A stretch of DNA of 64,000 bases from Citrobacter arsenatis. Lineage in GTDB: Bacteria; Pseudomonadota; Gammaproteobacteria; Enterobacterales; Enterobacteriaceae. Every line of letters starts with the position of its first letter. Positions within the stretch are counted from its first letter, which is position 1. Made by a program: the position numbers and the translations under genes. Below are positions 40,216-48,634 of this stretch, piece after piece. The notes beneath the pieces are model-generated. The model worked only from the letters and a program-made list of their open reading frames with translations, was not told where the DNA came from and made no database searches. The stretch spans positions 2,356,001 through 2,420,000 of the forward strand of contig NZ_CP037864.1 in the NCBI RefSeq assembly GCF_004353845.1, given 5' to 3'.

Positions 40216-41112
40216 ATGGTTCAGCGTATTACTATTGCGCCGCAAGGTCCGGAATTTTCTCGCTTTGTGATGGGGTACTGGCGCCTGATGGACTGGAATA
40301 TGTCTCCACGCCAGCTCGTCAGCTTTATTGAAGAGCATCTGGATGTGGGTGTTACCACCGTCGATCACGCCGATATTTATGGCGGATACCAGTGTGAGGC
40401 GGCGTTTGGTGAGGCAATGAAGCTGGCTCCACATCTGCGCGAAAAAATGCAGATAGTCACCAAATGCGGGATCGCGACGACGGCGCGCGCGGAAAATGCG
40501 CTGGGCCACTACATTACCGACAGCGCGCATATTATTGCTAGCGCGGAAGAGTCGCTTAAGCTGCTGGCGACCGATCATATTGATTTGTTGCTGATCCACC
40601 GTCCCGATCCGCTGATGGATGCAGACGATGTAGCTGATGCGTTTAAAAAATTGCACCATAGCGGCAAAGTGCGTCACTTTGGCGTCTCCAACTTCACCCC
40701 GGCACAGTTTTCACTGCTGCAATCGCGTCTGCCGTTTACTCTGGCTACCAACCAGGTTGAGATCTCACCGGTACATCAGCCGCTCCTGCTGGATGGTACA
40801 TTAGATCAGCTGCAACAGTTGCGCATTCGTCCGATGGCCTGGTCCTGCCTTGGCGGCGGTCGTCTGTTTAATGACGATACGTTCCAGCCATTACGTAATG
40901 AGCTTGCCGCGATCGCAGAAGAGTTAAACGCGCAGTCTATTGAGCAGGTGGTGTACGCCTGGATTTTACGTTTGCCTTCTCAGCCGCTGCCGATTATTGG
41001 CTCCGGGAAAATAGAGCGCGTACGCACCGCTATTGAGTCTGAGTCGCTGAACATGTCTCGCCAGCAGTGGTTCCGTATTCGTAAAGCCGCCCTGGGCTAC
41101 GACGTACCTTAA
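40216..41112 (+). CDS. ydhF: Aldo-keto reductase YdhF
   Basis: A 298-residue NADPH-dependent aldo-keto reductase, same length as E. coli YdhF. The TIM-barrel catalytic residues are Asp and Tyr in DHADIYGGY near residue 53, Lys in the IVTKCGI strand near 82, and His in LLLIHRPDPLMD near 120. GVSNFTPAQ and the NQVEISP segment are family signatures. Substrate not known. A strong AAGGA precedes the ATG. It lies 50 bases after ydhL on the same strand. Confidence 0.94.
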   Translation: MVQRITIAPQGPEFSRFVMGYWRLMDWNMSPRQLVSFIEEHLDVGVTTVDHADIYGGYQCEAAFGEAMKLAPHLREKMQIVTKCGIATTARAENALGHYITDSAHIIASAEESLKLLATDHIDLLLIHRPDPLMDADDVADAFKKLHHSGKVRHFGVSNFTPAQFSLLQSRLPFTLATNQVEISPVHQPLLLDGTLDQLQQLRIRPMAWSCLGGGRLFNDDTFQPLRNELAAIAEELNAQSIEQVVYAWILRLPSQPLPIIGSGKIERVRTAIESESLNMSRQQWFRIRKAALGYDVP

Positions 41113-41193
41113 TCGCGTTTTTGGCGTATCTCCGTTCAAATTTGTGTCACTGGTTTACACTTAACAATCAGACACCTTTTAGACGGAGTTCTT

Positions 41194-41718
41194 ATGAAGC
41201 GTTTGAGTTTAGCCATTATTACCTTACTCGCCTGTGCAGGTGCGCAGGCCGCCAGCGAAGAAAAAGTGACGATGAATTTGGTAACGTCGCAAGGCGTCGG
41301 CCAGGCGATTGGTACGGTCACTATTGCTGAAACCGGAAAAGGGCTGGAGTTTACGCCGGATCTGAAAGCCCTGCCGCCGGGTGAACATGGCTTCCATGTG
41401 CATATGAACGGTAGCTGTCAACCGGCGATTAAAGACGGGAAGGCCTCAGCCGCGGAATCGGCTGGCGGTCATTATGACCCGCATAAAACCGGCAAGCATG
41501 AAGGTCCAGAGGGTGCAGGCCACATGGGCGACCTGCCTTTACTGGTGGTAAATAACGAAGGGAATGCCACGACGGCAGTGACAGCCTCCCGGTTGAAATC
41601 ACTTGATGAAATTAAAGGTAAAGCGCTGATGATCCATGTGGGCGGCGATAATATGTCCGATCAACCGAAACCGCTTGGCGGTGGCGGGGCGCGCTACGCC
41701 TGTGGCGTTATCAAATAA
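41194..41718 (+). CDS. sodC: Periplasmic Cu/Zn superoxide dismutase
   Basis: A 174-residue precursor with a signal peptide (cut after GAQA near residue 20). Copper ligands are in GFHVHMNG near 68 and the metal-bridging region is GGHYDPHKTGKHEGPEG near 92. It removes superoxide in the periplasm. The C-terminus GGGGARYACGVIK supplies the conserved disulfide Cys and Arg. GGAG precedes the ATG at 41194. It converges with ydhK with no bases between the stop codons. Confidence 0.96.
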   Translation: MKRLSLAIITLLACAGAQAASEEKVTMNLVTSQGVGQAIGTVTIAETGKGLEFTPDLKALPPGEHGFHVHMNGSCQPAIKDGKASAAESAGGHYDPHKTGKHEGPEGAGHMGDLPLLVVNNEGNATTAVTASRLKSLDEIKGKALMIHVGGDNMSDQPKPLGGGGARYACGVIK

Positions 41719-43734
41719 TCAACTGCTTAGCGTACCCGGCGGCGGTGCCTGTTCAAGCTGTGAAAGAGAGCAGTGTAACCGCCAAACCAGCGCCGACAAC
41801 TCCTGCGCAGCAGGTTGATGATGGTGGGCGAGCGTATCGCAGATGCGCTGTAGCTCACTTAGCGTGGCATTCAGCGGTCGTTGTTGGACGCCGCGTTCAC
41901 TCATTACGTCGCGTAGCAACGCGATACACACGTCTCTGACGCGAGCCAGCGGATCGGAACGTGCCTCCCAGGTGCGTAGTTGCCACACCACGTGCGAACA
42001 GTTCAGCAAGACTACCCCCCAGCGCAATAACCAGCGTCGTGCCAGCGCATCCTGACTGTTGCTGAGCTGGCTAACGTGATGATAGGTCAGTGATTCAAAT
42101 TCGTTTTCACTGAGTGATGGATGTCGGCTGAGCTGATCGACAAAATCTCGACGCAGGGCGCGAATATGGCGGCGACTTTTCCGCGCATCCGATCCGGGCC
42201 GCAGAATGGCGAAGGCCAGCCATGACAGCGCCACGCCGGTGATTTTAGCCATATTGTCATTCAGAAAATCAGCAAAATCATAAACTGGTGGATTGGTCAC
42301 CGCGATAAACGATCCCATAAACACGATCAACTGTCCCCAAAGACCCGCCAGAGCGGGCATTTGCAGCTTCAGAAGTTGCATGGTGGCGAGTAGCGGGAAG
42401 AGAAACAGGATGAATTGCCAGAGGTCAGAAATTTGCACCATCAGGCCAAACTTAACCACAAAGCTAAACAGCGACAGCAGAACCAGCGTGCGCATCAGTA
42501 AAGAAAGCGACTTGAACGGCGTGGCAACGGCGGAATATAGCACGCTGCTGATGGCGGCGAGCGTGAGTGCGCCGGAGCCTGATTCCCATTGTGCGCCAAT
42601 GCTCCATGCGCCGATAAGCATCAAGGTACAAAACGTACGCAATCCGCTCCAGATGGCTTCTGCATTATCGGTATGACGGGCAAGTCCCGGCGTGCGGGCG
42701 ATATTAATACGCTCAGCGGTAACGCCATTATCCAGCAAATGCAGATAATGACTGCTGCGTAAGTAGAGCCGACAAAAATAACGCAGCCGTTGCCAGAAGG
42801 CGACGTGTCGATAGTCGCGGGCATCGACGGGGCGCAAGGGGGCGATAATACGTGCTACGGTGTAGCTGTCGGTATTAGATTTGACCAGCTCACTGAGCAA
42901 TTGTTCGATGATTTCCCGGGTATTCGCCGGGGGATTAGGCCAGTTCAGCAGCATTCTGCGCAGACTGGAAATCACGCTGGTCATGCGTAACTGCTGGTGT
43001 AACAGCGAATTGAGCAACGCATTTTGACGGCGAAAACGGTAATGACTCCAGAATGCCTGAATACGCAGCAGATTCATGGTCAGAATCTGACCGATAACAC
43101 CTTCATGGGCCGTACGAATGGCATCAGTTGTTTCCGGTTGCCAGAGTAAGCTGGCGTGTTCCAGTAAACGCGAATGCATGTTTTTCAGTGCGGTAAGCAA
43201 TGCGGTGCCATCGGAAGTGCTGGGCAGGATCATCATCATCATGCCGCCGCACAGGATACCGACGATGACCTCACATACGCGGGCCTGCGCGATATCCCAT
43301 AGCTGGGTAATCTCCACGGTATTGACCATGGGAAACGCAATGATCGCCGCTGTATAGCCTGCCAGTTGAAAGGCGTAGGCGACATTATTGGTGAAATGCG
43401 CGCAGGCCCAGGTACAAAAACCGATCCACACTGACATACAAAGCAAAAAAAGCCAGGGTTCATTGAGAGTGTGACCGGCAATTATCAACGCGGCGGTGGC
43501 GCCAAGCAAGCTACCTGCCACACGCCCCAGGCTTTTGCTGATAACCCCTCCGACGGTGGGAAAACTAACCACCGCCGCTGAAGTCATCGCCCAGTAGGGT
43601 TCATCCAGATTCAGGTAATAGGCGAACGTCAACGCCAGACACATGGCGATAGTGTTTCGCAGCGCATAACGCCACTGGGCTGCCGTGGCTTTAAACCACG
43701 GTAAATTGCCAGGCTTCAGGTGGGGCAGTTTCAT
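41719..43734 (-). CDS. ydhK: FUSC/aromatic acid exporter family membrane protein YdhK
   Basis: A 671-residue inner-membrane protein, orthologue of E. coli YdhK (about 670). Two clusters of hydrophobic segments (residues 25-160 and 365-500) flank soluble regions, the layout of the AaeB/FUSC family of efflux pumps. It starts within the end of ydhJ (four-base overlap), so ydhI, ydhJ and ydhK are translated from one transcript; YdhJ is the membrane-fusion subunit. Substrate unknown. The N-terminal TM region with LAFTYYLNLDEPYWAMTSAAVV is characteristic. Confidence 0.94.
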   Translation of the reverse strand: MKLPHLKPGNLPWFKATAAQWRYALRNTIAMCLALTFAYYLNLDEPYWAMTSAAVVSFPTVGGVISKSLGRVAGSLLGATAALIIAGHTLNEPWLFLLCMSVWIGFCTWACAHFTNNVAYAFQLAGYTAAIIAFPMVNTVEITQLWDIAQARVCEVIVGILCGGMMMMILPSTSDGTALLTALKNMHSRLLEHASLLWQPETTDAIRTAHEGVIGQILTMNLLRIQAFWSHYRFRRQNALLNSLLHQQLRMTSVISSLRRMLLNWPNPPANTREIIEQLLSELVKSNTDSYTVARIIAPLRPVDARDYRHVAFWQRLRYFCRLYLRSSHYLHLLDNGVTAERINIARTPGLARHTDNAEAIWSGLRTFCTLMLIGAWSIGAQWESGSGALTLAAISSVLYSAVATPFKSLSLLMRTLVLLSLFSFVVKFGLMVQISDLWQFILFLFPLLATMQLLKLQMPALAGLWGQLIVFMGSFIAVTNPPVYDFADFLNDNMAKITGVALSWLAFAILRPGSDARKSRRHIRALRRDFVDQLSRHPSLSENEFESLTYHHVSQLSNSQDALARRWLLRWGVVLLNCSHVVWQLRTWEARSDPLARVRDVCIALLRDVMSERGVQQRPLNATLSELQRICDTLAHHHQPAAQELSALVWRLHCSLSQLEQAPPPGTLSS

Positions 43735-44594
43735 TTACTCTGGCCGATAGACACGCTGCATGTTGTACCGGAAACCAGCGTGGCATCCTGCGGCAGTGCG
43801 TCAAATTCGATGCGAACCGGAACTCGCTGTGCCAGGCGCACCCACGGCACGTTAGGTTTGATGTCGGGAATCAGCCCGGAATCGCTTTCCACACTTTGGT
43901 CGTAAATGGCGCGACCAATACTGGAAACGTGACCCTGTAACTTTATATTGCCGCTATAGAGTGTGATAACCGCGGGGGCGCCTTCGCGAATGTGGCGCAA
44001 CTTGGTTTCTTCAAAATACCCCATCACATAAAAAGAGTGGCTGTCGACAAGGGCAAACAGAGGCTTACCGGTGGAGGCATAGTCTCCGGTACGGGTCGAA
44101 AGGTTGGTAACCCAACCGGCAACGGGCGCTTTTACCACCGTTTGCGTCAGTTGCCATTGTGCCTGGCGCAGACTGGCTTCGGCGGCTTCAACGCTGGCCT
44201 GCATGGCTTTCACGTTGAGGTTTGCGGTGTCCAGGTCTTCGGCTGAGATGTAATTTTGCGATAAATGACGGCGGCGGTTAGCCTCGTTATTGGCTTTCGC
44301 CAGGTCAGACTGTGCTTTCGCCAGTTGCGCTTGCGCATTCAGTTCAGCAATGTGAAACGGCGTCTTGTCGATAATAAAAAGGACATCGCCCTTATTCACA
44401 AACTGGTTATCTTTTATGTTGAGTTCGCTAATGCTGCCTGAGACCTGCGGCGTGATGCTGACCTGCTCAGCGCGCACTTTGCCATCACGTGTCCAGGGCG
44501 ACTGCATATAGTAATTCCACATCCACCATCCGGCGAAAACTGCGATTGCAGCGACTATAATGGTGGAGAAGTATTTAACGGTTTTAAGCGACAT
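43731..44594 (-). CDS. ydhJ: HlyD-type membrane fusion protein YdhJ
   Basis: A 287-residue periplasmic adaptor of the AaeA/EmrA type, about the length of E. coli YdhJ (285). One N-terminal membrane anchor (residues 7-27) precedes a biotinyl-lipoyl-like half (RAEQVSITPQVSGSISELN), a coiled coil (about 85-150, QAQLAKAQSDLAKANNEA) and the second half VKAPVAGWVTNLSTRTGDY. It links the pump YdhK to an outer-membrane channel. The start at 44594 matches MSLKTxKYFST in E. coli; an upstream frame to 44636 reads through ydhI. It overlaps ydhK by four bases. Confidence 0.94.
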   Translation of the reverse strand: MSLKTVKYFSTIIVAAIAVFAGWWMWNYYMQSPWTRDGKVRAEQVSITPQVSGSISELNIKDNQFVNKGDVLFIIDKTPFHIAELNAQAQLAKAQSDLAKANNEANRRRHLSQNYISAEDLDTANLNVKAMQASVEAAEASLRQAQWQLTQTVVKAPVAGWVTNLSTRTGDYASTGKPLFALVDSHSFYVMGYFEETKLRHIREGAPAVITLYSGNIKLQGHVSSIGRAIYDQSVESDSGLIPDIKPNVPWVRLAQRVPVRIEFDALPQDATLVSGTTCSVSIGQSK

Positions 44595-44596
44595 AA

Positions 44597-44833
44597 TCAC
44601 CACACAATCAGCATAACAAAGGCCAGACACACGCAAAGCGTAAAGAGTGACAGATCCATTAACAGGGGATGCCAGATTTCGCCGGAATAAATCCAGTCGC
44701 GTAGCAGGCGATGAACAACCAGCCAGAGAAGGAATCCTGCTACAAACGCCTTGAAAACGGGAGGGAAGTAGACAGATGCTCCGATCATTAAATCTTGTAG
44801 GGGCAATCCTGTTGCATTAAACATAAACTTCAC
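44597..44833 (-). CDS. ydhI: Small membrane protein YdhI (DUF1656)
   Basis: A 78-residue membrane protein with two hydrophobic segments, the short DUF1656 partner found with AaeA/AaeB-type pumps. The motif PVFKAFVAGFLLWLVVHRLLR is characteristic. It begins the ydhIJK operon, divergent from slyA; E. coli has the same layout. The start is GTG at 44833 with AAGGA eight bases upstream, giving exactly the E. coli length. It is two bases ahead of ydhJ. Confidence 0.92.
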   Translation of the reverse strand: MKFMFNATGLPLQDLMIGASVYFPPVFKAFVAGFLLWLVVHRLLRDWIYSGEIWHPLLMDLSLFTLCVCLAFVMLIVW

Positions 44834-45003
44834 GGGCAAAATCCTTGGCGGAAGAGAGCATTGCTATAGGTTTAGCAAAAAAGAGACAATGAGTCTCTGT
44901 AACGCATAATGTCTGAAAAAATGTCAGCCGGTAAGCAAATTTGGCAATACATTTGTTTTGGGAATACAAATGCTGCACACTATTCTAAAATCAGTACAAT
45001 AAC

Positions 45004-45015
45004 TTAGCAAGCTAA
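45004..45015. promoter_or_regulatory. SlyA box
   Basis: TTAGCAAGCTAA, an exact match to the published SlyA binding consensus, lies in the slyA leader between the divergent ydhI and slyA genes. It would allow autoregulation and control of ydhIJK. Confidence 0.88.
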
Positions 45016-45031
45016 TTATAAGGAGATGAAA

Positions 45032-45466
45032 TTGGAATCGCCATTAGGTTCTGATCTGGCACGGTTGGTGCGCATTTGGCGTGCTCTGATTGACCATCGC
45101 CTGAAACCTCTGGAGTTGACGCAGACGCATTGGGTTACGCTGCACAACATTCATCAATTGCCGCCTGATCAATCGCAGATTCAGTTGGCTAAAGCGATTG
45201 GCATCGAGCAGCCTTCGTTGGTACGTACGCTTGACCAGCTGGAAGAAAAGGGACTCATTTCACGACAGACTTGCGCCAGCGATCGTCGGGCAAAGAGAAT
45301 TAAACTGACAGAAAAAGCAGAGCCGCTGATCGCAGATATGGAAGCGGTTATCAACAAGACACGTGGAGAAATTTTGGAAGGGATTTCAGCTGAGGAAATT
45401 GATCTGCTGATTAAACTGGTCGCCAGACTGGAACACAATATTATTGAGCTGCAGTCACAGGGCTGA
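45032..45466 (+). CDS. slyA: MarR-family regulator SlyA
   Basis: A 144-residue winged-helix regulator that in Salmonella counteracts H-NS and activates virulence and envelope genes. The winged helix is QIQLAKAIGIEQPSLVRTLDQLEEKGL at about residues 49-75 and the wing is the DRRAKRIKLT stretch. The start is TTG at 45032: AAGGAG at 45020-45025 leaves six bases to TTG but none to the ATG at 45026, and the TTG start gives the E. coli length. An exact SlyA box lies 17 bases upstream of the start. Confidence 0.94.
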   Translation: MESPLGSDLARLVRIWRALIDHRLKPLELTQTHWVTLHNIHQLPPDQSQIQLAKAIGIEQPSLVRTLDQLEEKGLISRQTCASDRRAKRIKLTEKAEPLIADMEAVINKTRGEILEGISAEEIDLLIKLVARLEHNIIELQSQG

Positions 45467-45512
45467 GACATAAGATGACGTGTGGCCAGAGGCTGACCAC
45501 ACGTGAATTCGA

Positions 45513-45980
45513 TTAGCGTGGAGACACGGTAACCTGGCTGCCGTTGTTAGCCATAACAACGCGCTGGCCGGCAGAGAACTTGGTCGCACCCTGTTTCTGA
45601 ACCACCATGATGGTATTACCGTCGTCCTTACGGATTTCCAGTTCCACACCCTGGGTTTTATTCATCGCACCTTGTACGCCTTGACCTGCTACGCCACCGG
45701 CAACTGCGCCTGCAGCCGTCGCTAATGAACGACCCGTACCGCCGCCGACGGTGTTACCGAGGAAGCCGCCGAGTACCGCACCACCAATAGCACCAATCAC
45801 GTTTGCGTCATCGCCACCCTGGATTTGCACCGGACGAACATGAACAATCGTACCGTAGGTAACGTTCTGAACTTGTTTCGCTTCGGATGCGGTATATACG
45901 TCACCTGAAAGGCTATCATTGTTAACGCAGCCCGCCAAAGATACGCCCATTAATGAAACAATCAGCACACGTTTAATCAT
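45513..45980 (-). CDS. slyB: Outer-membrane lipoprotein SlyB
   Basis: A 155-residue lipoprotein, same length as in E. coli. The signal peptide ends at a lipobox LAGC (residues 15-18), so a lipidated Cys anchors it to the outer membrane. The mature part has the glycine-zipper region GAIGGAVLGGFLGNTVGGGTG. It is part of the PhoPQ regulon in E. coli and Salmonella and protects outer-membrane integrity under stress. It converges with slyA. A PhoP-box-like sequence is found upstream. Confidence 0.96.
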   Translation of the reverse strand: MIKRVLIVSLMGVSLAGCVNNDSLSGDVYTASEAKQVQNVTYGTIVHVRPVQIQGGDDANVIGAIGGAVLGGFLGNTVGGGTGRSLATAAGAVAGGVAGQGVQGAMNKTQGVELEIRKDDGNTIMVVQKQGATKFSAGQRVVMANNGSQVTVSPR

Positions 45981-46106
45981 TTACAAATCTCCTTTGTCAC
46001 CACGAAACGCTAATTAAGCACCCTTCATGGCTAAATTATATGGCATTTGTGAGCCTAAGGTCACATGTTCTACTGGAACAATATGAAAATCTTAACCGAA
46101 ATCGGA

Positions 46107-46123
46107 TATACCGAGTATAAACG
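46107..46123 (-). promoter_or_regulatory. Candidate PhoP box upstream of slyB
   Basis: On the minus strand CGTTTA-TACTC-GGTATA resembles the PhoP direct repeat (G/T)GTTTA-N5-(G/T)GTTTA, 127 bases upstream of the slyB start. Two mismatches; supported by the known PhoP control of slyB. Confidence 0.35.
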
Positions 46124-46254
46124 AATCATTCATATAATTGATGTAATAAAGCGTCCGTTGTAATGATTAGGCATTAAAAATCATTACGGAAGCATGGCAT
46201 TAGTCGGCACTTTATGGTTGAGTGTCAAGGCTAATTTGCTTAAAAGGATGACAT

Positions 46255-47376
46255 ATGAAATCGGGCCGTTTTATCGGTGTAATGTCTGGAACCAGCCTTG
46301 ATGGCGTCGATGTTGTGCTGGCGACGATAGATGAAACGATGGTTGCGCAGCAGGCGAGTTTGACCTGGCCTATTCCTCTCCAGATAAAGCAAGCGATTCT
46401 GGATATCTGCCAGGGCCAGCAGCTTACGCTATCGCAGTTTGGCCAACTGGATGCACAGCTCGGTTATCTGTTTGCGGAGGCGGTGAATGCGCTGCTGGCG
46501 CAGGAAAAATTGAAGCCCCAGGACATCGTTGCAATTGGCTGCCATGGGCAAACAGTGTGGCATGAACCGACGGGCGCAGCTCCCCACACGCTGCAAATTG
46601 GCGATAACAATCAGATCGTCGCACGTACCGGTGTAACGGTAGTGGGCGATTTTCGCCGTCGGGATATTGCTCTCGGAGGACAGGGTGCGCCGCTGGTTCC
46701 CGCTTTTCATCAGGCGCTGTTGGCGCATCCAACGGAGCGGCGGATGGTGCTAAACATCGGTGGGATTGCCAATCTGTCTCTGCTTATTCCGCAACAGCCC
46801 GTTCGCGGCTACGACACCGGGCCGGGCAATATGCTGATGGATGCCTGGATCTGGCGGCAATGTGGTCAACCCTACGACAAAGATGCGCAGTGGGCCAGTT
46901 CGGGAACAGTGATCCTGCCTTTACTGCAGAATATGCTTAGCGATCCGTATTTTTCTGCACCTGCACCGAAAAGCACAGGTCGCGAATACTTCAATTACGG
47001 TTGGATAGAACGTCATCTGGCGCAATTCCCAGGGATAAGTTCGCGGGATGTGCAGGCGACGCTTGCCGAACTGACGGCGGTCACCATTTCAGAACAGGTC
47101 TTGCTAAGCGGCGGTTGTGAGCGACTCATGGTATGCGGTGGCGGAAGCCGTAATCCGCTGCTGATGATGCGTCTGGCGGCACTGTTGCCGGGTACGGAAG
47201 TCACCTCAACCGATGAGGCCGGGATTAGCGGCGATGATATGGAAGCGTTAGCCTTTGCCTGGCTGGCGTGGCGAACGCTGGCGGGATTACCGGGGAATTT
47301 ACCGTCCGTAACTGGCGCATCAGAGCCGAGCGTTTTAGGAGCAATTTATCCTGCTAACCCGCGAACTCAGAGTTAA
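46255..47376 (+). CDS. anmK: 1,6-anhydro-N-acetylmuramic acid kinase
   Basis: A 373-residue cytoplasmic kinase of the murein recycling pathway that both opens and phosphorylates anhMurNAc to MurNAc-6-phosphate. The ASKHA-fold motif is FIGVMSGTSLDGVDVVLA at residues 6-23, with the segments LQIGDNNQIVARTGVTVVGDFR near 115 and LNIGGIANLS near 163. The C-terminal VCGGGSRNPLLM completes the ATP site. It is followed by mliC, 87 bases downstream. AGGATG precedes the ATG. Confidence 0.95.
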   Translation: MKSGRFIGVMSGTSLDGVDVVLATIDETMVAQQASLTWPIPLQIKQAILDICQGQQLTLSQFGQLDAQLGYLFAEAVNALLAQEKLKPQDIVAIGCHGQTVWHEPTGAAPHTLQIGDNNQIVARTGVTVVGDFRRRDIALGGQGAPLVPAFHQALLAHPTERRMVLNIGGIANLSLLIPQQPVRGYDTGPGNMLMDAWIWRQCGQPYDKDAQWASSGTVILPLLQNMLSDPYFSAPAPKSTGREYFNYGWIERHLAQFPGISSRDVQATLAELTAVTISEQVLLSGGCERLMVCGGGSRNPLLMMRLAALLPGTEVTSTDEAGISGDDMEALAFAWLAWRTLAGLPGNLPSVTGASEPSVLGAIYPANPRTQS

Positions 47377-47469
47377 CTGAAATTATTCAGCGCCATGTGC
47401 CGGTAAACTAGGGATATTAGGGAGGGTGCCATTACCCTCCTGGACCAGGAAAGTCTTCAGGATATGGCT

Positions 47470-47793
47470 ATGAAAAAACTGTTATTAGTGTGTCTGCCGG
47501 TACTGCTTAGCGGGTGTAGCGTGTACAACCAATTTGTCGAGCGTATGCAAACTGATACGCTTGAATACCGTTGTGACGAAAAACCGCTTACCGTGAAGCT
47601 GAACAATACCCGCCAGGAGGCGAGTTTTGTTTATGATAATCAGCTATTGAACCTCAAACAGGGCGTGTCGGCATCGGGCGCGCGCTATACCGATGGTATT
47701 TACGTTTTCTGGTCTAAAGGCGACGAGGCAACGGTCTATAAACGAGACAGAATTGTGCTAAATAACTGTCAGTTACAGAACCCGAAGCGTTGA
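47470..47793 (+). CDS. mliC: Membrane-bound lysozyme inhibitor MliC
   Basis: A lipoprotein of about 107 residues (109 if the upstream ATG at 47464 is used). The lipobox LLSGC is at residues 13-17 of the short form; the MliC domain carries YRCDEKPLTVKLNN, the loop YTDGIYVFWSKGDEATVY that blocks c-type lysozyme, and a C-terminal Cys forming a disulfide. AGGA is at good spacing for the ATG at 47470 but too close to 47464. It lies between anmK and pdxH. Confidence 0.92.
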   Translation: MKKLLLVCLPVLLSGCSVYNQFVERMQTDTLEYRCDEKPLTVKLNNTRQEASFVYDNQLLNLKQGVSASGARYTDGIYVFWSKGDEATVYKRDRIVLNNCQLQNPKR

Positions 47794-47851
47794 GATTTTC
47801 ACCTGGGCGGCGCACAATAGCGTCACCCACTGACAATCCGTAGCCAACATC

Positions 47852-48508
47852 ATGTCTGATAACGACGAATTGCAGCAAATCGCGCATCTGCGCCGTGAAT
47901 ACACGAAAGGCGGTCTTCGCCGCCGCGATCTTCCCGCCGAACCCCTAGCGCTGTTTGAGCGCTGGCTGGGGCAAGCCTGTGACGCCAAACTGGCCGATCC
48001 CACCGCGATGGTTGTTGCGACCGTTGATGAAAATGGCCAACCTTATCAGCGTATCGTGTTGCTCAAACATTACGATGACAAAGGGCTGGTGTTCTATACC
48101 AACCTTGGTAGCCGCAAGGCGCACCAGATCGAGAAAAATCCCCGTATCAGCCTCTTATTTCCCTGGCATATGCTGGAACGGCAGGTGATGGTGATCGGCA
48201 AGGCGGAACGTCTTTCCACTCTCGAAGTGGTGAAATACTTCCACAGCCGCCCACGCGACAGCCAGATTGGCGCCTGGGTATCTAAACAATCCAGTCGGAT
48301 CTCCGCTCGCGGTATTCTCGAAAGCAAATTCCTCGAACTGAAGCAGAAGTTCCAGCAAGGGGAAGTACCACTGCCCAGTTTTTGGGGCGGCTTTCGCGTG
48401 AGTATTGAGCAAATGGAATTCTGGCAGGGTGGTGAAAATCGTCTGCACGATCGTTTTTTATACCAACGCGAAGATAACGCGTGGAAAATTGATCGCCTGG
48501 CCCCTTAA
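47852..48508 (+). CDS. pdxH: Pyridoxine/pyridoxamine 5'-phosphate oxidase
   Basis: A 218-residue FMN enzyme that oxidises pyridoxine or pyridoxamine phosphate to pyridoxal phosphate. The FMN-binding region is GQPYQRIVLLKHYDDKGLVFYTN near residue 60-85 and SRKAHQIEKNPRISLLF follows. The C-terminal RLHDRFLYQRE contributes the substrate Arg/His. Same length as E. coli. It precedes tyrS and pdxY, so PLP synthesis and salvage genes flank tyrosyl-tRNA synthetase. No strong ribosome site. Confidence 0.96.
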   Translation: MSDNDELQQIAHLRREYTKGGLRRRDLPAEPLALFERWLGQACDAKLADPTAMVVATVDENGQPYQRIVLLKHYDDKGLVFYTNLGSRKAHQIEKNPRISLLFPWHMLERQVMVIGKAERLSTLEVVKYFHSRPRDSQIGAWVSKQSSRISARGILESKFLELKQKFQQGEVPLPSFWGGFRVSIEQMEFWQGGENRLHDRFLYQREDNAWKIDRLAP

Positions 48509-48634
48509 AGATGCAAATTTCTTGTTTTAAGCGCTGGTGCTGAACAATCCGGCGCTTTATTCTATGTTTCTTTCGCATCAGGCGAAAAGTCGTGTACCGG
48601 CAAAGGTGCAGTCGTTTTATACATGGAGATTTTG

